Source: Lasiosphaeris hirsuta (lineage: Eukaryota; Ascomycota; Sordariomycetes; Sordariales; Lasiosphaeriaceae). Taken from it: a DNA stretch of 64,000 bases. Made by a program: the position numbers and the translations under genes. Of this stretch, positions 11,627 through 22,617 are shown in pieces (position 1 is the first letter of the stretch; each line of letters begins with the position of its first letter). The notes below the pieces were generated by a model. That model had not been told where the DNA came from, did no database searches, and saw nothing but the letters and a program-made list of their open reading frames with translations. The stretch spans positions 5,022,001 through 5,086,000 of the forward strand of contig JAUKUA010000001.1 of the NCBI GenBank assembly GCA_030549175.1, given 5' to 3'.

Positions 11627-11870
11627 GTTTGGTTGTTAGCGCGGGACTTTGAATCCCGTAGACATGGGGGAAGTCCTTGCAAATTACCGATTATACTTTT
11701 TGGAATGCTACAAAGGCCTCGAAGCCAAAAAAACCCTTTCGAATTGCTAGAATGCCGTTTTTCTTGTCGGGGCTTCAAGATCCCATCGGGCGGTGTTCTG
11801 GCTCTTTTCAAGATGTTAGATATTTTAGATATCCCCCCCCAAAAAAAAAAACCGGCTTTATGAATCAGCA
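11627..11870. mobile_element. Dispersed repeat element (MITE-like), one end preserved
   Basis: The left end GGTTGTTAGCGCGGGACTTTGAA (11631-11653) matches the ends at 28690 and 30393. Inside are GAATGCCGTTTTTCTTG and GGGGCTTCAAGATCCCATCGGG, shared with the 15.5 and 28.8 kb copies, and a C-run followed by an A-run (about 11836-11851), as in the 30.4 kb copy. The right terminus is not recognisable. It has no coding capacity. Confidence 0.6.
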
Positions 11871-12169
11871 CAGGTGTATGCATTACACAGATAAAAAACG
11901 GGAATTGGACTGTGGAGGTGTCCATATACACAGCTGTATTTATCTTCGGGAACAAAAGGAACCGAGTGCTTGATTGAGTCTTTGCTCTAATTTACAATTG
12001 GTAACGGCTCGAGAATATCCCTTCTCGCGCCACCATTCCTCAGTCCAGCACCCGACGAGACGGAACTCCCTTCTCTAGAAACACACGAACTATGCGATAT
12101 AGACACCCATCTCCCCCCGCTATTCCCCTGAACGGCCCGGTACTTTTTAGTATTTGCGTAATTAAGCAA

Positions 12170-14488
12170 TTAACCCAGGAAGCTCTTGGTGAAGTTGGTG
12201 ATCACATCTCTCAGTCTGGCCTCGAGGTCCTTGCTGATCGAACCCTCTTTCTCAATGGTGGCAATAAGGTCGGCCTCGTTGGTTCGGAGGTGGGCAAGGA
12301 AGTCAGATTCCCACGAGAGGATCTTGTTGACGGGGACAGAGTCGAGGAAACCGTTGACACCGGCGAAGATGAGGGGAACCATCTCGTTGACAGCCATGGG
12401 GGAGTACTGCTTCTGCTTGAGGAGCTCGGTCAACTGCAATCAATAAACATTAGCGTTGTTCTCTAAATTTGGTCGCATCACTCAAAACTTACACGTTCAC
12501 CACGGTTGAGGGTCTGCTTGGTGGAAGCGTCAAGATCCGATCCGAACTGGGCGAAGGCAGCGACCTCACGGTACTGGGCCAGGAAGAGCTTGAGCGAACC
12601 AGCGACTTGCTTCATGGACTTGAGCTGAGCAGCGGAGCCGACGCGAGACACAGAGAGACCGACGTTGATGGCAGGGCGAATACCCTTGTAGAAGAGCTCG
12701 GCCTCCAAGAAGATCTGGCCATCAGTGATGGAAATGACGTTGGTCGGGATATAGGCGGAGACATCACCACCCTGGGTCTCGATGATGGGCAGAGCGGTCA
12801 GGGAGCCACCACCGTGCTTGTCGCTCATCTTGGCGGCACGCTCGAGCAGACGAGAGTGCAGATAGAAGACATCACCAGGGTACGCCTCACGTCCGGGGGG
12901 GCGGCGGAGCAGCAGAGACATTTGGCGATAGGCAACCGCCTGCTTGGAGAGATCATCAAAGACGATCAGGGCGTGCTTTCCAGAGTCTCTGAAGAACTCA
13001 GCAATTGCTTTTTTTATGTTAGCAACAGACCTAGTAAATACGAATAAAGACCTTTGAATACTAGCAAAGGCCTAGTGAATACGAAGGCGAGAGGTCAACT
13101 TACCAGTACCAGTGAATGGGGCGATATACTGGAGAGGTGCAGCCTCGGAAGCGGTGGCGGCAACGATGATGGTGTACTTCATAGCATCGTTCTCCTCAAG
13201 GGTCTTGACAAGCTGGGCAACGGTCGAACGCTTCTGGCCAACGGCTACGTAGACGCAGTAAAGCTTCTTCTTCTCGTCGCCAGAGTCGTTCCAGCGCTTC
13301 TGGTTGAGGATGGCATCAAGAGCGACAGCAGTCTTGCCAGTCTGACGATCGCCAATGATCAACTCACGTTGGCCTCGGCCAATGGGAACCATGGCATCGA
13401 TGGACTTCAGACCGGTCTGCACGGGCTCGCGGACAGACTGGCGGGGAAGAATGCCAGGGGCCTTGAGCTGGGCACGACGCCTCTCGGTGGTCTTGATGGG
13501 GCCCTTGCCATCAATGGGGTTGCCAAGCGCATCGACGACACGACCAAGCATAGCGATACCGACGGGAACATCGACCTGTTGCGGGTTAGCATCTTGTTGA
13601 TGCTGGGTTCATGATTTTGGTTACTCACAATCTCTCCGGTACGCTTGACGGTCTCGCCTTCCTTGACAAGACGATCAGAACCGAAAAGCACGACACCGAC
13701 CTGGCCGGCTTCGAGGTTCATGCACATGCCCTTGACGCCAGAGGCAAACCTATTGGCAGGTGGTTAGACTCAATTGGTTCGCCGCATGCGAATCGAAATG
13801 GGATGTGCTTACTCGACAAGCTCCTCGGCTTGGACATTGGCCATGCCATGCACACGGGCAATACCATCACTGTAGAAAGAACAAAGTCAGCGTCATGTGT
13901 CCAGTCGATGGTCTCGATATCCCTGTGTTGCTCAATTGACATCGCATGCCGCAGAGCTTTGTTTTGGGGGGGTGGGGGGGGGAAAGCAACATGCTCGGCT
14001 GCCAAGAGTGCTTCAGGATATATGTGCACCACGTACCCGACCGACAGGACGCGGCCAGTCTCAGCGAGGTTGGACTCCTCCTGGACACCGCGGATCCGCT
14101 GCTCGAGGATGGACGACACCTCGGTGGGTGCTGCCTTGGCGTCGACGGCGTATGTGCGGGTTTGGAGGGCGGAGACGGTAGGTGCGGCATTTCGCTGCAG
14201 TCCAGTTAGCCTAGCCGAAACGCCAGAAGAAGCGCCTCAAAACATGAGCAAAATTCGACAGCTCTCGTTGAAGCTATCGATGCCCACCCAATGGCCTCGC
14301 GCGGATACCAAAAGCTCAATTGAGCTTTAGCAGTGCTGCACGAGCTCACTGAGATGTTTTTCGAGGATGTTTTGACGGGAATTGGGTTCGAGGCGGACGG
14401 GCGGAGGTGCACTCACTACGGCGACTCTGCTCGAGGCAGAGATGGCGCCGACGGCACGCGTGCTCTGTCGGAGGGCGTTCCGGAACAT
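12170..14488 (-). CDS. atp1: ATP synthase subunit alpha, mitochondrial
   Basis: Alpha subunit of the F1 sector of mitochondrial ATP synthase; it binds nucleotide at a non-catalytic site and alternates with beta. Seven exons on the minus strand: 14488-14417, 14194-14037, 13869-13813, 13749-13629, 13575-13104, 13007-12493 and 12433-12170. They join to 552 residues, the expected length. The first exon ([20 protein letters not shown]) is an Arg/Ser-rich presequence. Then come [20 protein letters not shown], the GDGIARVHG beta-barrel, the Walker A GDRQTGKT near residue 200, [47 protein letters not shown], the alpha signature [16 protein letters not shown], and a C-terminal [11 protein letters not shown] domain. 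The intron at 13103-13008 holds an internal direct repeat. All splice junctions restore the conserved frame. Confidence 0.97.
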
Positions 14489-15477
14489 CGTCGAGAGGTG
14501 TCGGAGTGTGACTAGAGGTGAAGGAAAACAATTGCAACGGATTGCAATTGCGTAGAGGGGGGATTGAGACGGGAGGTTGATGGAAGTTTGGAGATCCAGC
14601 GAGGAAAATTGTCGAGGAAGGGTTCGTTGGCCTTGGTCGAGGAGGGAACGGCGGAGTCCAAGCTCGGCAAGCGGCCAATCAACTTCAGCCGAGAATTTTG
14701 CGCTCAAGATTTCCCAGCTTTCCCGTTCCCGAGCGCCTCCAAACCACGCCTAAGCAACCAGTTGACAGCTGCAAGCTCTCGTGTTGCTGCACCTGCTGTA
14801 CCCGACCTGGCCTTCACAGCTTCCTCGGTCGACGGTGCACGCTGCAGTCGATTATTTTCCGGGGGGGAAAAAAGCTCAATTGCAATGCTTCGACTCTATA
14901 TAATCTGCGAATATCAAGGTCCCCAGTCCTCCCAGCCCTCCAGCACAACCCTCCAGCACAAGTCTCGAGCATGGAATGTTTGAGCGACGCAAATCTCGGC
15001 TCCCGGGGAATCCCGAAGGGCCTGGGCGGAAGCTCTGACCATCTCATCAATCAACTGGAAAGTTCTCCCTCGCAACCATTCCCTCATCGCCGCAATGCTG
15101 AGCTATTATACAAAACCCAAACCACATTCATCGCCGCCATGGCGCAAGTACATACACAACCTAACACTTCTAATCAAGGCCACAAAAGAGGGTGTTGAAG
15201 TTCCAGACGATGACCCCATCGCTTTCGATGATACTAGGCGCATCGGCACCTAAACCCTGGGCAAGTTGTCTAGGAGACGATGGAAGGCATCACACCCGGA
15301 AGCAGCGCACCGGCACTGGATATCTCATATTCAGATTATGGATGGTTTCTGTTCCAAACTTACCTGCTAGCTGACAATCTCATGAACTAGCTGAAAGACT
15401 TCCCTCCCAACCATGCCCTCCACTCCGCATTGCCGAATAATTCATTGAAGTCTAAATAGCATTCATCTATACAATAA
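14489..15477. other. Intergenic, atp1 promoter side
   Basis: This is the upstream region of atp1 on the minus strand. No conserved frame or RNA gene was seen. Confidence 0.5.
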
Positions 15478-15620
15478 GAAGAGATATTCTTGGGATTTCA
15501 AAAGGGCTTCCCAAGATCCAAACATACCTTTTAAAGTGCAAAAGATGCTGTTTTTGCTGCTCGAATGCCTTTCTAGGGCTTCGATATTTCTCCCTTCGGG
15601 CCTTTAGGAGAAATGTTTTC
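15478..15620. repeat. Dispersed AAGGCCTTT repeat, fragment
   Basis: AAAGATGCTGTTTTTGCTGCTCGAATGCCTTTCTAGGGCTTCGATAT lies within 15541-15587. It matches AAAAATGCTGTTCTTGCTACTCGAAAGC at 20341-20368 and the GAATGCCGTTTTT...GGGCTTC words at 11.75 and 28.86 kb. Neither end is intact. Confidence 0.6.
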
Positions 15621-15828
15621 GAAGTCCCACAGAAATGTCAGAGGATCTAGGTACTTGCTTCAGCAACGTGCTTCAGATGGTTTTTTTTTTGTTTTGCTGC
15701 GATTATGTCCAGATGTCCCTTGATATTGTTTTGTCGCAGATTTCGCAATGGTGTTTCTTGAGTTCCCTATTCTTTGCAACAAAGTTCCACATCTTCATAG
15801 TGTCTTCAGAGATCCCTTGCGTGTTATC

Positions 15829-16828
15829 CTAGGCCTGGCCCCCAAGATACAACAATCTGTCGAACCGGTACATGTTCTCAAATGTGCAAAACTCAGGCGC
15901 GCCAAGCTCGAACTTCCAAGGCATACCGCCATTCAAATGATCCGTCAGCAACTGGAGTAGTTCCGCCTTCTGCTGCTCATCCGGGTACCTCACGAAATAC
16001 GCCAAGCTCAAGTGCAGGTCATAGTTGTCGTGATGAGCAGCTCGAATCAGCAGCGTCTTTGACAGCCTGTCCCTCAAACTCCGGAACCTAGCCTCCTCTT
16101 CAAGTGTTCCCAGCCTCAGACTGACGCCGATGCCGACGAACAGTGGACTAAATCCGGTCACGGTCAGCCGGTACGGCGGCTGCTCCCAGTCTTCGTTGAC
16201 AACGTCGAATGCTGTCAGCTTCTCCTCAAAGTGCGCCGTGACTTGCTCCAACGGTGTATTTAGCGGCAAGTCGCTCGGCCTGTCCAGCACTGTCAGTACC
16301 ACACCACACTCTGTCTTCAAGATAGTTGCTATGGTGGTAGTTAAGGAAAACGGAGAATACATACCACAACCCCGGCATACGAACTCGGTCACACACCCCC
16401 TCGAAGACGGTCATGTGCCAACTGGGTGGAGGGAGAAGGGCGAAGAGGTGGGCGAGTGGGCTCGCAGCCAGCTTGGCGTGGAGTGAGAGCAGCGAGGTGT
16501 ACAGCTTGTCGGACGGAGGCAGGTGGGCGACGATGGTGTTGCCTGCGAAGGGTTGTACGTTGCCGTCGGGGTCGAATTTGCTAGGGACACCCAGCGGGTA
16601 GTCGGGCTCGCGACGTCGAACCCGGAATTCCTCCCCTGCGGGGTGTTCTGCGCTATTGCCGGTAGATGGCATGGCAGCAACGGGGTCCGCCTTATCAGAA
16701 GATATGGTGCCTTGGAAAAGATTCCGTACAGAACCGAGAAGGGCCTTGGATATATGCTGTCGCCGATGGTCTTTCGGCGGTGCCTGAGCTGCCGGCTGTG
16801 AGGCGTGGTTGGATGATGAAAACGTCAT
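15829..16828 (-). CDS. DUF1868 / 2H-phosphoesterase-like protein
   Basis: Two exons, 16828-16365 and 16279-15829, joined by a GT-AG intron, give 304 residues from the ATG at 16828. The N-terminal ~70 residues are polar and probably disordered. The folded part begins at YPLGVPSKFDPDGNVQPFAGNTIVAHLP, followed by a PPPSWHMTVFEGVCDR block with an HMT motif. After the splice (restoring LWPSDLPLNTPLEQVTAHFEEKL) comes a second NYDLHLSLAYFVRYP block with an HLSLAYF motif. Two H-h-(S/T) motifs are the mark of the 2H (LigT-like) fold, and the spacing and surrounding words fit DUF1868. A substrate cannot be named; phosphodiester hydrolysis on RNA or a cyclic nucleotide is the family-level guess. Confidence 0.82.
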
Positions 16829-17189
16829 GAAGAAACAGGGGCAATTATCGGAACGTATCTGGATTTGACATGTCGGCCCCAGCTACCAATATCTGTGGTA
16901 GGTGAGGTTTGGCGATACTCGGTGTGAAGTACTGTTGATAAGAAATAGGGCTATTGCAGCTGGAAACATGTGCGCATTTTCTGCTTGTTGGCAACAGAGG
17001 AATAGCCGATTCCGATTGAACAGGTGTACATCTAATTTGGTTAGGCCTAAAGCCTCACACTGTCCTAGGAAGCCAGCCCAATGATGGGTGTTTCTCGGTG
17101 CTATCGCCGTTTCTCCAATCACTGGTCACGCAGGCTCAGTTGACACCACTGCAGCCTATGATATGATACGTCCAGCAGGTGCACAAACC
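16829..17189. other. Intergenic
   Basis: Upstream region of the DUF1868 gene. No gene is seen. Confidence 0.5.
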
Positions 17190-17320
17190 TTCATAGTACC
17201 AAAAACATCATTTATGGCATCTCAAAAGATATATCTGGTATTTTAAAAGGCCATTTCCGTATCCACAGCGAGTCATCTTTCTCATAGTTATAACTTCAAA
17301 GTCCTGCGCTAACAAACAAA
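17190..17320. mobile_element. Solo right half of the MITE-like repeat
   Basis: Its right end, CTTCAAAGTCCTGCGCTAACAAACAAA in 17294-17320, is the reverse complement of the family's left terminus (TTTGTTTGTTAGCGCGGGACTTCAAAG at 28690-28716). Inside, AAAAGGCCATTTCCGTATCCACAGCGAG parallels AAAGGCCTTTCCCATATGCACAACGAG at 30683-30709. The left half is absent or too diverged to see. A G-run follows the end directly. Confidence 0.65.
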
Positions 17321-17524
17321 AAAGGGGGGGGGTTGGGCTATACCTCGGTCTCTTCCCCAAGTCAACCATTCGAAGTCAAGACCACTTGGTATGTCCTACT
17401 GAGTGCGGCTCTGGATTGAAGAGTCGGCCACGACCGCACCCACGCCATCAGCTTGGGCTGTAATCTCAGTGTCCGACAATGACCTAATCCTGCGGGCCAC
17501 GCCTAAGCTCTATTGTCAGAACAG

Positions 17525-18443
17525 CTACTTCATTGTGGCCAGGGGTCTTGGCCTACCATCCGGGCGGTCTTCGTTGACTGCATGATGCACGAGCAAGTGC
17601 GTCGCGATATCCCCGAGGTTTTGGGACTGGGTGTCTAGGAGACTTAGCTCAGCCGTGCGTTGTCTCGCATTGCGGAGGAATTGTTGGGTCCCCAGCTCAC
17701 GGAAGTGCTCCTCTGACGGGGTAGGGCTTTTCGAGTCTTGGTAACCCTCTTGTGGTTGAGATCTCGACCTTTTCATCGGTCGAGGTGTAGGCGGAGGGCT
17801 CGTTGCTCGTTTTCGATGGGGGGATGGGCTCGGCGTAAGCGGGTTGACGACCGGAACGACCACAGTCATTCGGTTTTGGGTGTTTGGGGTTGGGGTTACG
17901 AAGATATTGTCGGGCGGTGATCTGCGCGAGTCGCTGGTAGGGACAGTAGGTGTCTCGTCGCCATCGTCGGAATCCGATACCTCGGAGCCACGGCGAGGCG
18001 TCACGGCCAGTGAGGCATCCGAAAGATAGTCACTCCCAAAAGTCAAAGACGATGCTCTAGATAGCAGACCAGGGAAGGCGCCTCCAACTCCGTAGATGAG
18101 TTGGCCCGGAGAAGGAAGTTCCTCCTCTGGCGGGGGCGTTGATGCCAAGGAGTGTGATGACGAGCTGCGCTTCGACCATGTTGTCTTTCGGCGCGATACA
18201 AGAGTGCCAGAGAGCCTCGAAGTCAGCTGTTCCTCGTTCAACAGTACGGTTTGGGGCGGATCTCGGGCATTGTCTTGATGCTGGCCGGCCTCGCCTGGGC
18301 GTGTTTGGATCGTGAGTTGTCTGACAGCCGCTGTATCCCCAACCTCGCTACTAGTCTTGGATAAGGGCTGTCATAGATGTTAGCTCCCGCCACCGAGCCG
18401 CTTGGACATGGTCACTCACAGCTTCAACAGTGCTGCCAGTCAT
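17525..18443 (-). CDS. Ser/Pro-rich protein of unknown function
   Basis: Two exons are proposed. A 24-bp first exon (18443-18420) encodes MTGSTVEA and ends at a GTGAGT donor. Exon 2 (18367-17525) begins after a TATGACAG acceptor and runs in frame through PLSKTSSEVGDTAAV to a TGA, giving 288 residues. The body is rich in Ser, Pro, Thr and Asp, with an acidic SDSDDGDE stretch and many SP/TP sites. The only part that looks ordered is near the C-terminus: an amphipathic helix from EEHFRELGTQQFLRNARQRTAELSLLDTQ to IATHLLVHHAV. A possible donor (GTAGGC) just before the stop means the real C-terminus may differ. I do not recognise a family; a nuclear, phosphorylated role would fit the composition but is a guess. 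Confidence 0.6.
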
Positions 18444-20317
18444 GGCTTCCGAGAGCGGGTTTTGCTGGTTGATCCGAGGAGCAAATGCGGATACTCAATA
18501 GAGAAGCAGACACACAGAGAGGTATATGAGGCGACGAGGTGTGTTGAGGAGGTCTGGTTGCCGACTTCTCCATGTCGTGGGGATATCCCCATGGGCAACA
18601 AGTCTGATATATGTTCGTCATACCCTGGCCGACTGTGTTCCATGCTCCAAGCAGGAGGCCTTAAAGCCCAGGCCGAGGCCAGCGGCCAGGTCGGCTCGCA
18701 TCACTCAAGCCCTCAAGGGATGGGCACTGCCTCGAACCACATCGTATCTGTTTTCTACTAAGAACTCATGAGAATGGTAATCTCGAGTTGATCGGCATTG
18801 TGTGCGGCGATGGTGGTTCTGACAAGCTGGGTACCTCTTACCCGGCCACACCCCCTATTCTAGCAGCGAAAGACAGGCACGGTTAGTACCACGAAAAACA
18901 TATTTTTCTCAGTTGGGTAGGCAAAATATCACAAGCTTACCCAAGATATATTTCCCTACGCCCTCACAGATAATCCTTCTCGGCTTTGTCGTCGTGTGGA
19001 GATTGAGCAACGCAGGGTCAAGGCGAGAACGGGTGCTTCCCGGCGGCTGGCGCTTACACGCTGAATCGTGATTGGAACGACGGACCCGACAGACTGGATC
19101 GCCAAACAGGCTACGCCGCTCATAGGTCGCCACCTGTCTGAAGTCGCCAGTCCTGTCTCGTCCGACTGACGCGCTTCGGGAAAGAGGGACGCAGTGTCGA
19201 CACACCAGGCTGCAGGGGCGGGCCAAGTTTCATTGCCCCGCGAGGCTGTCTCCCACTGTCTCTGCCGCCATGGCGCCTGGTCCAATACATTTCCCCTAGG
19301 ACTGGGGTGCCGGTACGCACACGAGAAATCCTTCCCCCAAAACTTCACTCTGGACGCTTTCGAGGGGAAAGCCCTAGGGAAAGCCTATTTTGGCCCCGTC
19401 CGAGCCAGGCCGGGCCTCCTCGACTCCGGCCAGACACCGACCACCAACGGCAATGAGCACGTCTCTCTTTGCCCTTCCTTCTTTCACTTTCGCCCCTAAT
19501 CTCGAAAGCAGAGTCAGCGTCTGTGATGACAATATCTAATGTCACCGGAGCGGGAGGATGGTAGGCAAAACAGCAATGTCACATGGCTGAGCCGTCACGC
19601 AGACCCAGCAATCTTGTCACCATGGTTCATGCAGACAGGCCGAATACTGACGGGAGGGATCACATGGATGGTCCACCTATGCAGAGACACCACCTGTTCG
19701 ACCTTCCCCAGGCTGACCAGGCCTGACACGGCCTGGTCCGACTCAGCCTAGACTAGGTCCGAGGTCGCCTTGGCTATTATCTTCGAGTTGATGGGACTTT
19801 ACTGGCCGGAGGGTTCGAGAAACCCCTCGTAGGCCTCTCTTCTCTTCCCTTTCCCGCATGGGCATCCGGTAGACCACCGGGCTGTACTGACTGCCAGGTC
19901 ATGGGGGGCGAGGGGGGAGCAGCCCGCCCGAGGATCATGGCATAGAGAGGTCTAGGGCCTCGGTATTGAGAGTTCTGAAAGCAGGCCCCATCACGTCTGT
20001 CATGGGATTGACCCGTGTGCAATCCAACCCTCGATGGTTTTCACGTGCGACTTGGGAGCTGCGAAAATAAGAAAATAAGCCTCTGCTGTCCTGGATAACT
20101 TCTTCAGGTGCTTCCTCACACTCCTGGATACCTACCTAGGATACCTTTTCGAGACTCCGGTATCACTTAGATATCACCCTTTCATTACCAGGGCATGCAT
20201 TCATGACAACACTTGAATGCACCAGTGACAGTCACCTCGGTTGTTAGGTTGTTACCACGTGGCACTCCCAGCAAGAGAGGTACCAAGCCCCGATAAAGCG
20301 TCTTCAGCATAGGAAAG
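18444..20317. other. Intergenic, no supported gene
   Basis: Short frames only, none with a recognisable domain. Confidence 0.45.
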
Positions 20318-20400
20318 GCCAATATGCCATTTTGAACGCCAAAAATGCTGTTCTTGCTACTCGAAAGCGCTTCTGGTACTTTAACATGTCCTTGTCTGAC
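20318..20400. repeat. Dispersed AAGGCCTTT repeat, fragment
   Basis: GGAAAGGCCAATATGCCATTTTGAACGCCAAAAATGCTG (20312-20350) has the same word order as the 28.8 kb copy, and the following CTTGCTACTCGAAAGC matches 15.56 kb. It lies about 60 bp past the 3' end of the GIY-YIG-like pseudogene. Confidence 0.6.
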
Positions 20401-20459
20401 CCACCCCATAAATATGTTCGAGTGAGGTACGCTGGAAGGTCTTTTGCCTGTTCCTTTTT

Positions 20460-21311
20460 TTAGCGCTGCTTTGAGATCACAGCCATCCTCTCCTCGGTAT
20501 GTTTCCTTTGTGCTTTGTTATACTTCTCAAGTTCTTCTTCAGTCATACTAGGATCTCCTTGTGGGCGTTCCATCAGAGCCTTGTGGGAGCAGAGAGGGAG
20601 CCAGGTAACTGTATCTCGCTCCCAGGAAAGCTGTTCTGTCCAGAGGCCTTCCAGCTTGGTCTCGAAACCGGCGAAGAAAATAAACGTCATGGCAGCCTCA
20701 AGTGCAATGAATCGGATACGGGCTCGGGGAATTTCGACGGGTGGGGGCGTAGGACCCTAGCATAGTAGGCCACGGTGTGTGATCGTGTAGCCTGCTTCGG
20801 GTGCCAATTTCACGAAGCGTGGTAGTAGTTGCTGCCTGTCGTAGTCTCTCATCCTGCCCAGGACTCTATCCCGAGCATTTGTGCCAGATCCGACGCACAA
20901 CTTCACTGGGAAACCCAGCTTCTCCATCACCAGGGCGTAAATTCCCCAAAACCCAGCGGTGTCTACCTCTGGGAGTGACCGGAGGAAGTCGATGGGGGGT
21001 GGGGTGTCTGCCTTTGGGACATCGAAAAGACCCGGCGCGAGTGCGATGGGGGTTTCCGAGCAGATTTTGTCGAAATCTTCCTGTTTGCCGAGAATTGTCT
21101 TGTATACCGGGCAAAAATACCACTCGGGTGCATCCACGGATATGACACACCAGGTATAGGCGTTCTGTTGGAAGTCTCTGGGGAAATTCCTCTCAGGGGT
21201 GGCCAGAACAGCAGGTGCGAAGCCATGTTGAGCCATGTTGAAGAGGTAGGAGCTGGAATCTACCCCCTCCTGTCCCACAAAGTAGGAAGGAACGACGGAA
21301 TACCTCACCAT
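20460..21311 (-). pseudogene. GIY-YIG-like fungal gene interrupted by a single in-frame TAG
   Basis: From the ATG at 21311 the frame gives 184 residues, meets TAG at 20759-20757, then continues in the same frame for 98 residues to a normal stop at 20460. Around residues 123-141 it reads GIY...KLCVGSGTNARDRVLGR, the spacing of a GIY-YIG nuclease core with YIG changed to CVG, followed by an Arg. The text around the TAG is THRGLLC-stop-GPTPPPVEIPRARIRFIALEA. A Trp (TGG) changed to TAG is the simplest history and fits a C-to-T change on the other strand. A Glu in FIALEA could be the metal-binding residue; this is inferred. The 3' part ends in a charged helix (EEELEKYNKAQRKHTEERMA). Two more relics lie at 1.0 and 8.95 kb, so this is a multicopy family. 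Recent decay or readthrough cannot be told apart here. Confidence 0.7.
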
Positions 21312-22149
21312 CACCAGCTTCTAAGCTTTGGTGAATTCCAGGCCTACTGTCCCCGACCTTGGACCCTGCTCTCGTGGCCTTTGTGAAATCTATGCCCACG
21401 TATCTCCAGTCCGGACGCCAGTTTGCTGTGAGCACACTGCTTTCGTGGCCTTCGTGAAAGTCATACCCACAGTATCTCCAGCTCGGACGCTAATATTTCA
21501 TGGTGAATTTGCTAGTGTTGTACTTGGTGTTTTTGGGGTCAGGGATAGTCGTCCAGAAGAGAAGAAAGGATCCAATGAAAACCCTAGATGTGGTATTTAT
21601 GCCAATCAGGGTGAATGAATAGATGCCAGCAGGTTTCCGGTGAAACTGCCATTTCTGATATTCCGGTCTTTGGGTGGAAGCTAGCAGAAGCAGCAAGGAG
21701 GCGGGTCTATGTGAGTATTGAATTGAGAGGCATGGTCGTATCAGTGGGAGTTTAACTTTGAAACACAGTTATCACTCCCAGGCGAATTTAGCCACTCGCT
21801 ATTTTAGAACGTCGTGGGGCGTTTGCTTGATAGCAACTGGCCAGTAGACCGGTGAAACTCCAGCAAACGGCTTTCTGGTGTCTGGGGTACTAATGGTCGG
21901 GAAGCAGCCCTCTGGGAGCCCCGGGAACCCGGCAAGCCCAGGTTTTCGTATCCTATGGCAGGGTAAGCCTCCCGGCGGAGTTTCTATTCCCCGTGAAGCT
22001 CGCGAATTTTAGGTTCCAGGCGTAGAGTATCTTGAGTCAATCAGTATGGTATTTCGCGGCCAGGGACATTGTGCGCAGCACAATTTTTTCCTTGGCGGAC
22101 GGGGATCTTGCTAGCCTCTCGCTTTGGGCCAACGTGGGAAATTATATGT
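21312..22149. other. Intergenic, upstream of the GIY-YIG-like pseudogene
   Basis: This contains an imperfect 71-bp direct duplication: TCGTGGCCTT(T/C)GTGAAA... occurs near 21373-21424 and again near 21444-21494. CCGGTGAAACT words near 21636 and 21850 may be outliers of the array that follows. No complete gene is seen. Confidence 0.5.
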
Positions 22150-22540
22150 TGCGTCCGGTAGGTCTTTCGCCAGCGAACGGCATCTTCGCTGGTTTTCAGC
22201 GGTTGCTAGTTGCAGGGCATCGCGTCTGGCAGATCTGCCACCGGTGAAATCGGGAGGTGTCGGCTTCTGTGGCCGCGGATTGTAGGGCATAGCGTTTGGC
22301 AATCTACCGCTGGGGAGGGATTTCAGGGTAGTTTTGGGTTTCCGTGGCTACGGATTGTAGGGTGTCGCGTCTGGTAAATCTGCCGCTGGTGATTTTAGGA
22401 AGTATTGGTTTTCTGCAATTGCGGATTGTAGAGTATGGTGTCTGGCAGATCTGCCACTGGTGAAATATATCGTAATGGGTTTTCGGTGGTCGCTGACGAT
22501 CGGAGTTTGTGGGTGAGTCCTATCGCTGGTGGTTTTGATA
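22150..22540. repeat. Degenerate ~72-bp tandem array
   Basis: At least four diverged units can be aligned, starting near 22191, 22261, 22335 and 22405, with partial units on both sides. Each has the order GG(T/C)TT(T/C)..., a G-G-ATTGTAG-G-(C/T)AT core, (T/C)GTCTGGCA(G/A)ATCTGCC(A/G)C(C/T)GGTGA. On the minus strand the units read as repeated peptides of about 24 residues around SGRSARxxxLQSAxAENQ and DLPDAT-YNP, but stops interrupt the frame. Confidence 0.75.
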
Positions 22541-22617
22541 GGATGAAATAAATTTATGGAACGTCCTTGAGGCGAAAATTTAGCCTGAAGAGATTTCATC
22601 TCATAGAAGAGGTGTCA

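Noticed and set aside
22150..22540. Tandem array considered as a CRISPR array
   Set aside because: Units are contiguous, diverged and without unique spacers; the genome is eukaryotic.
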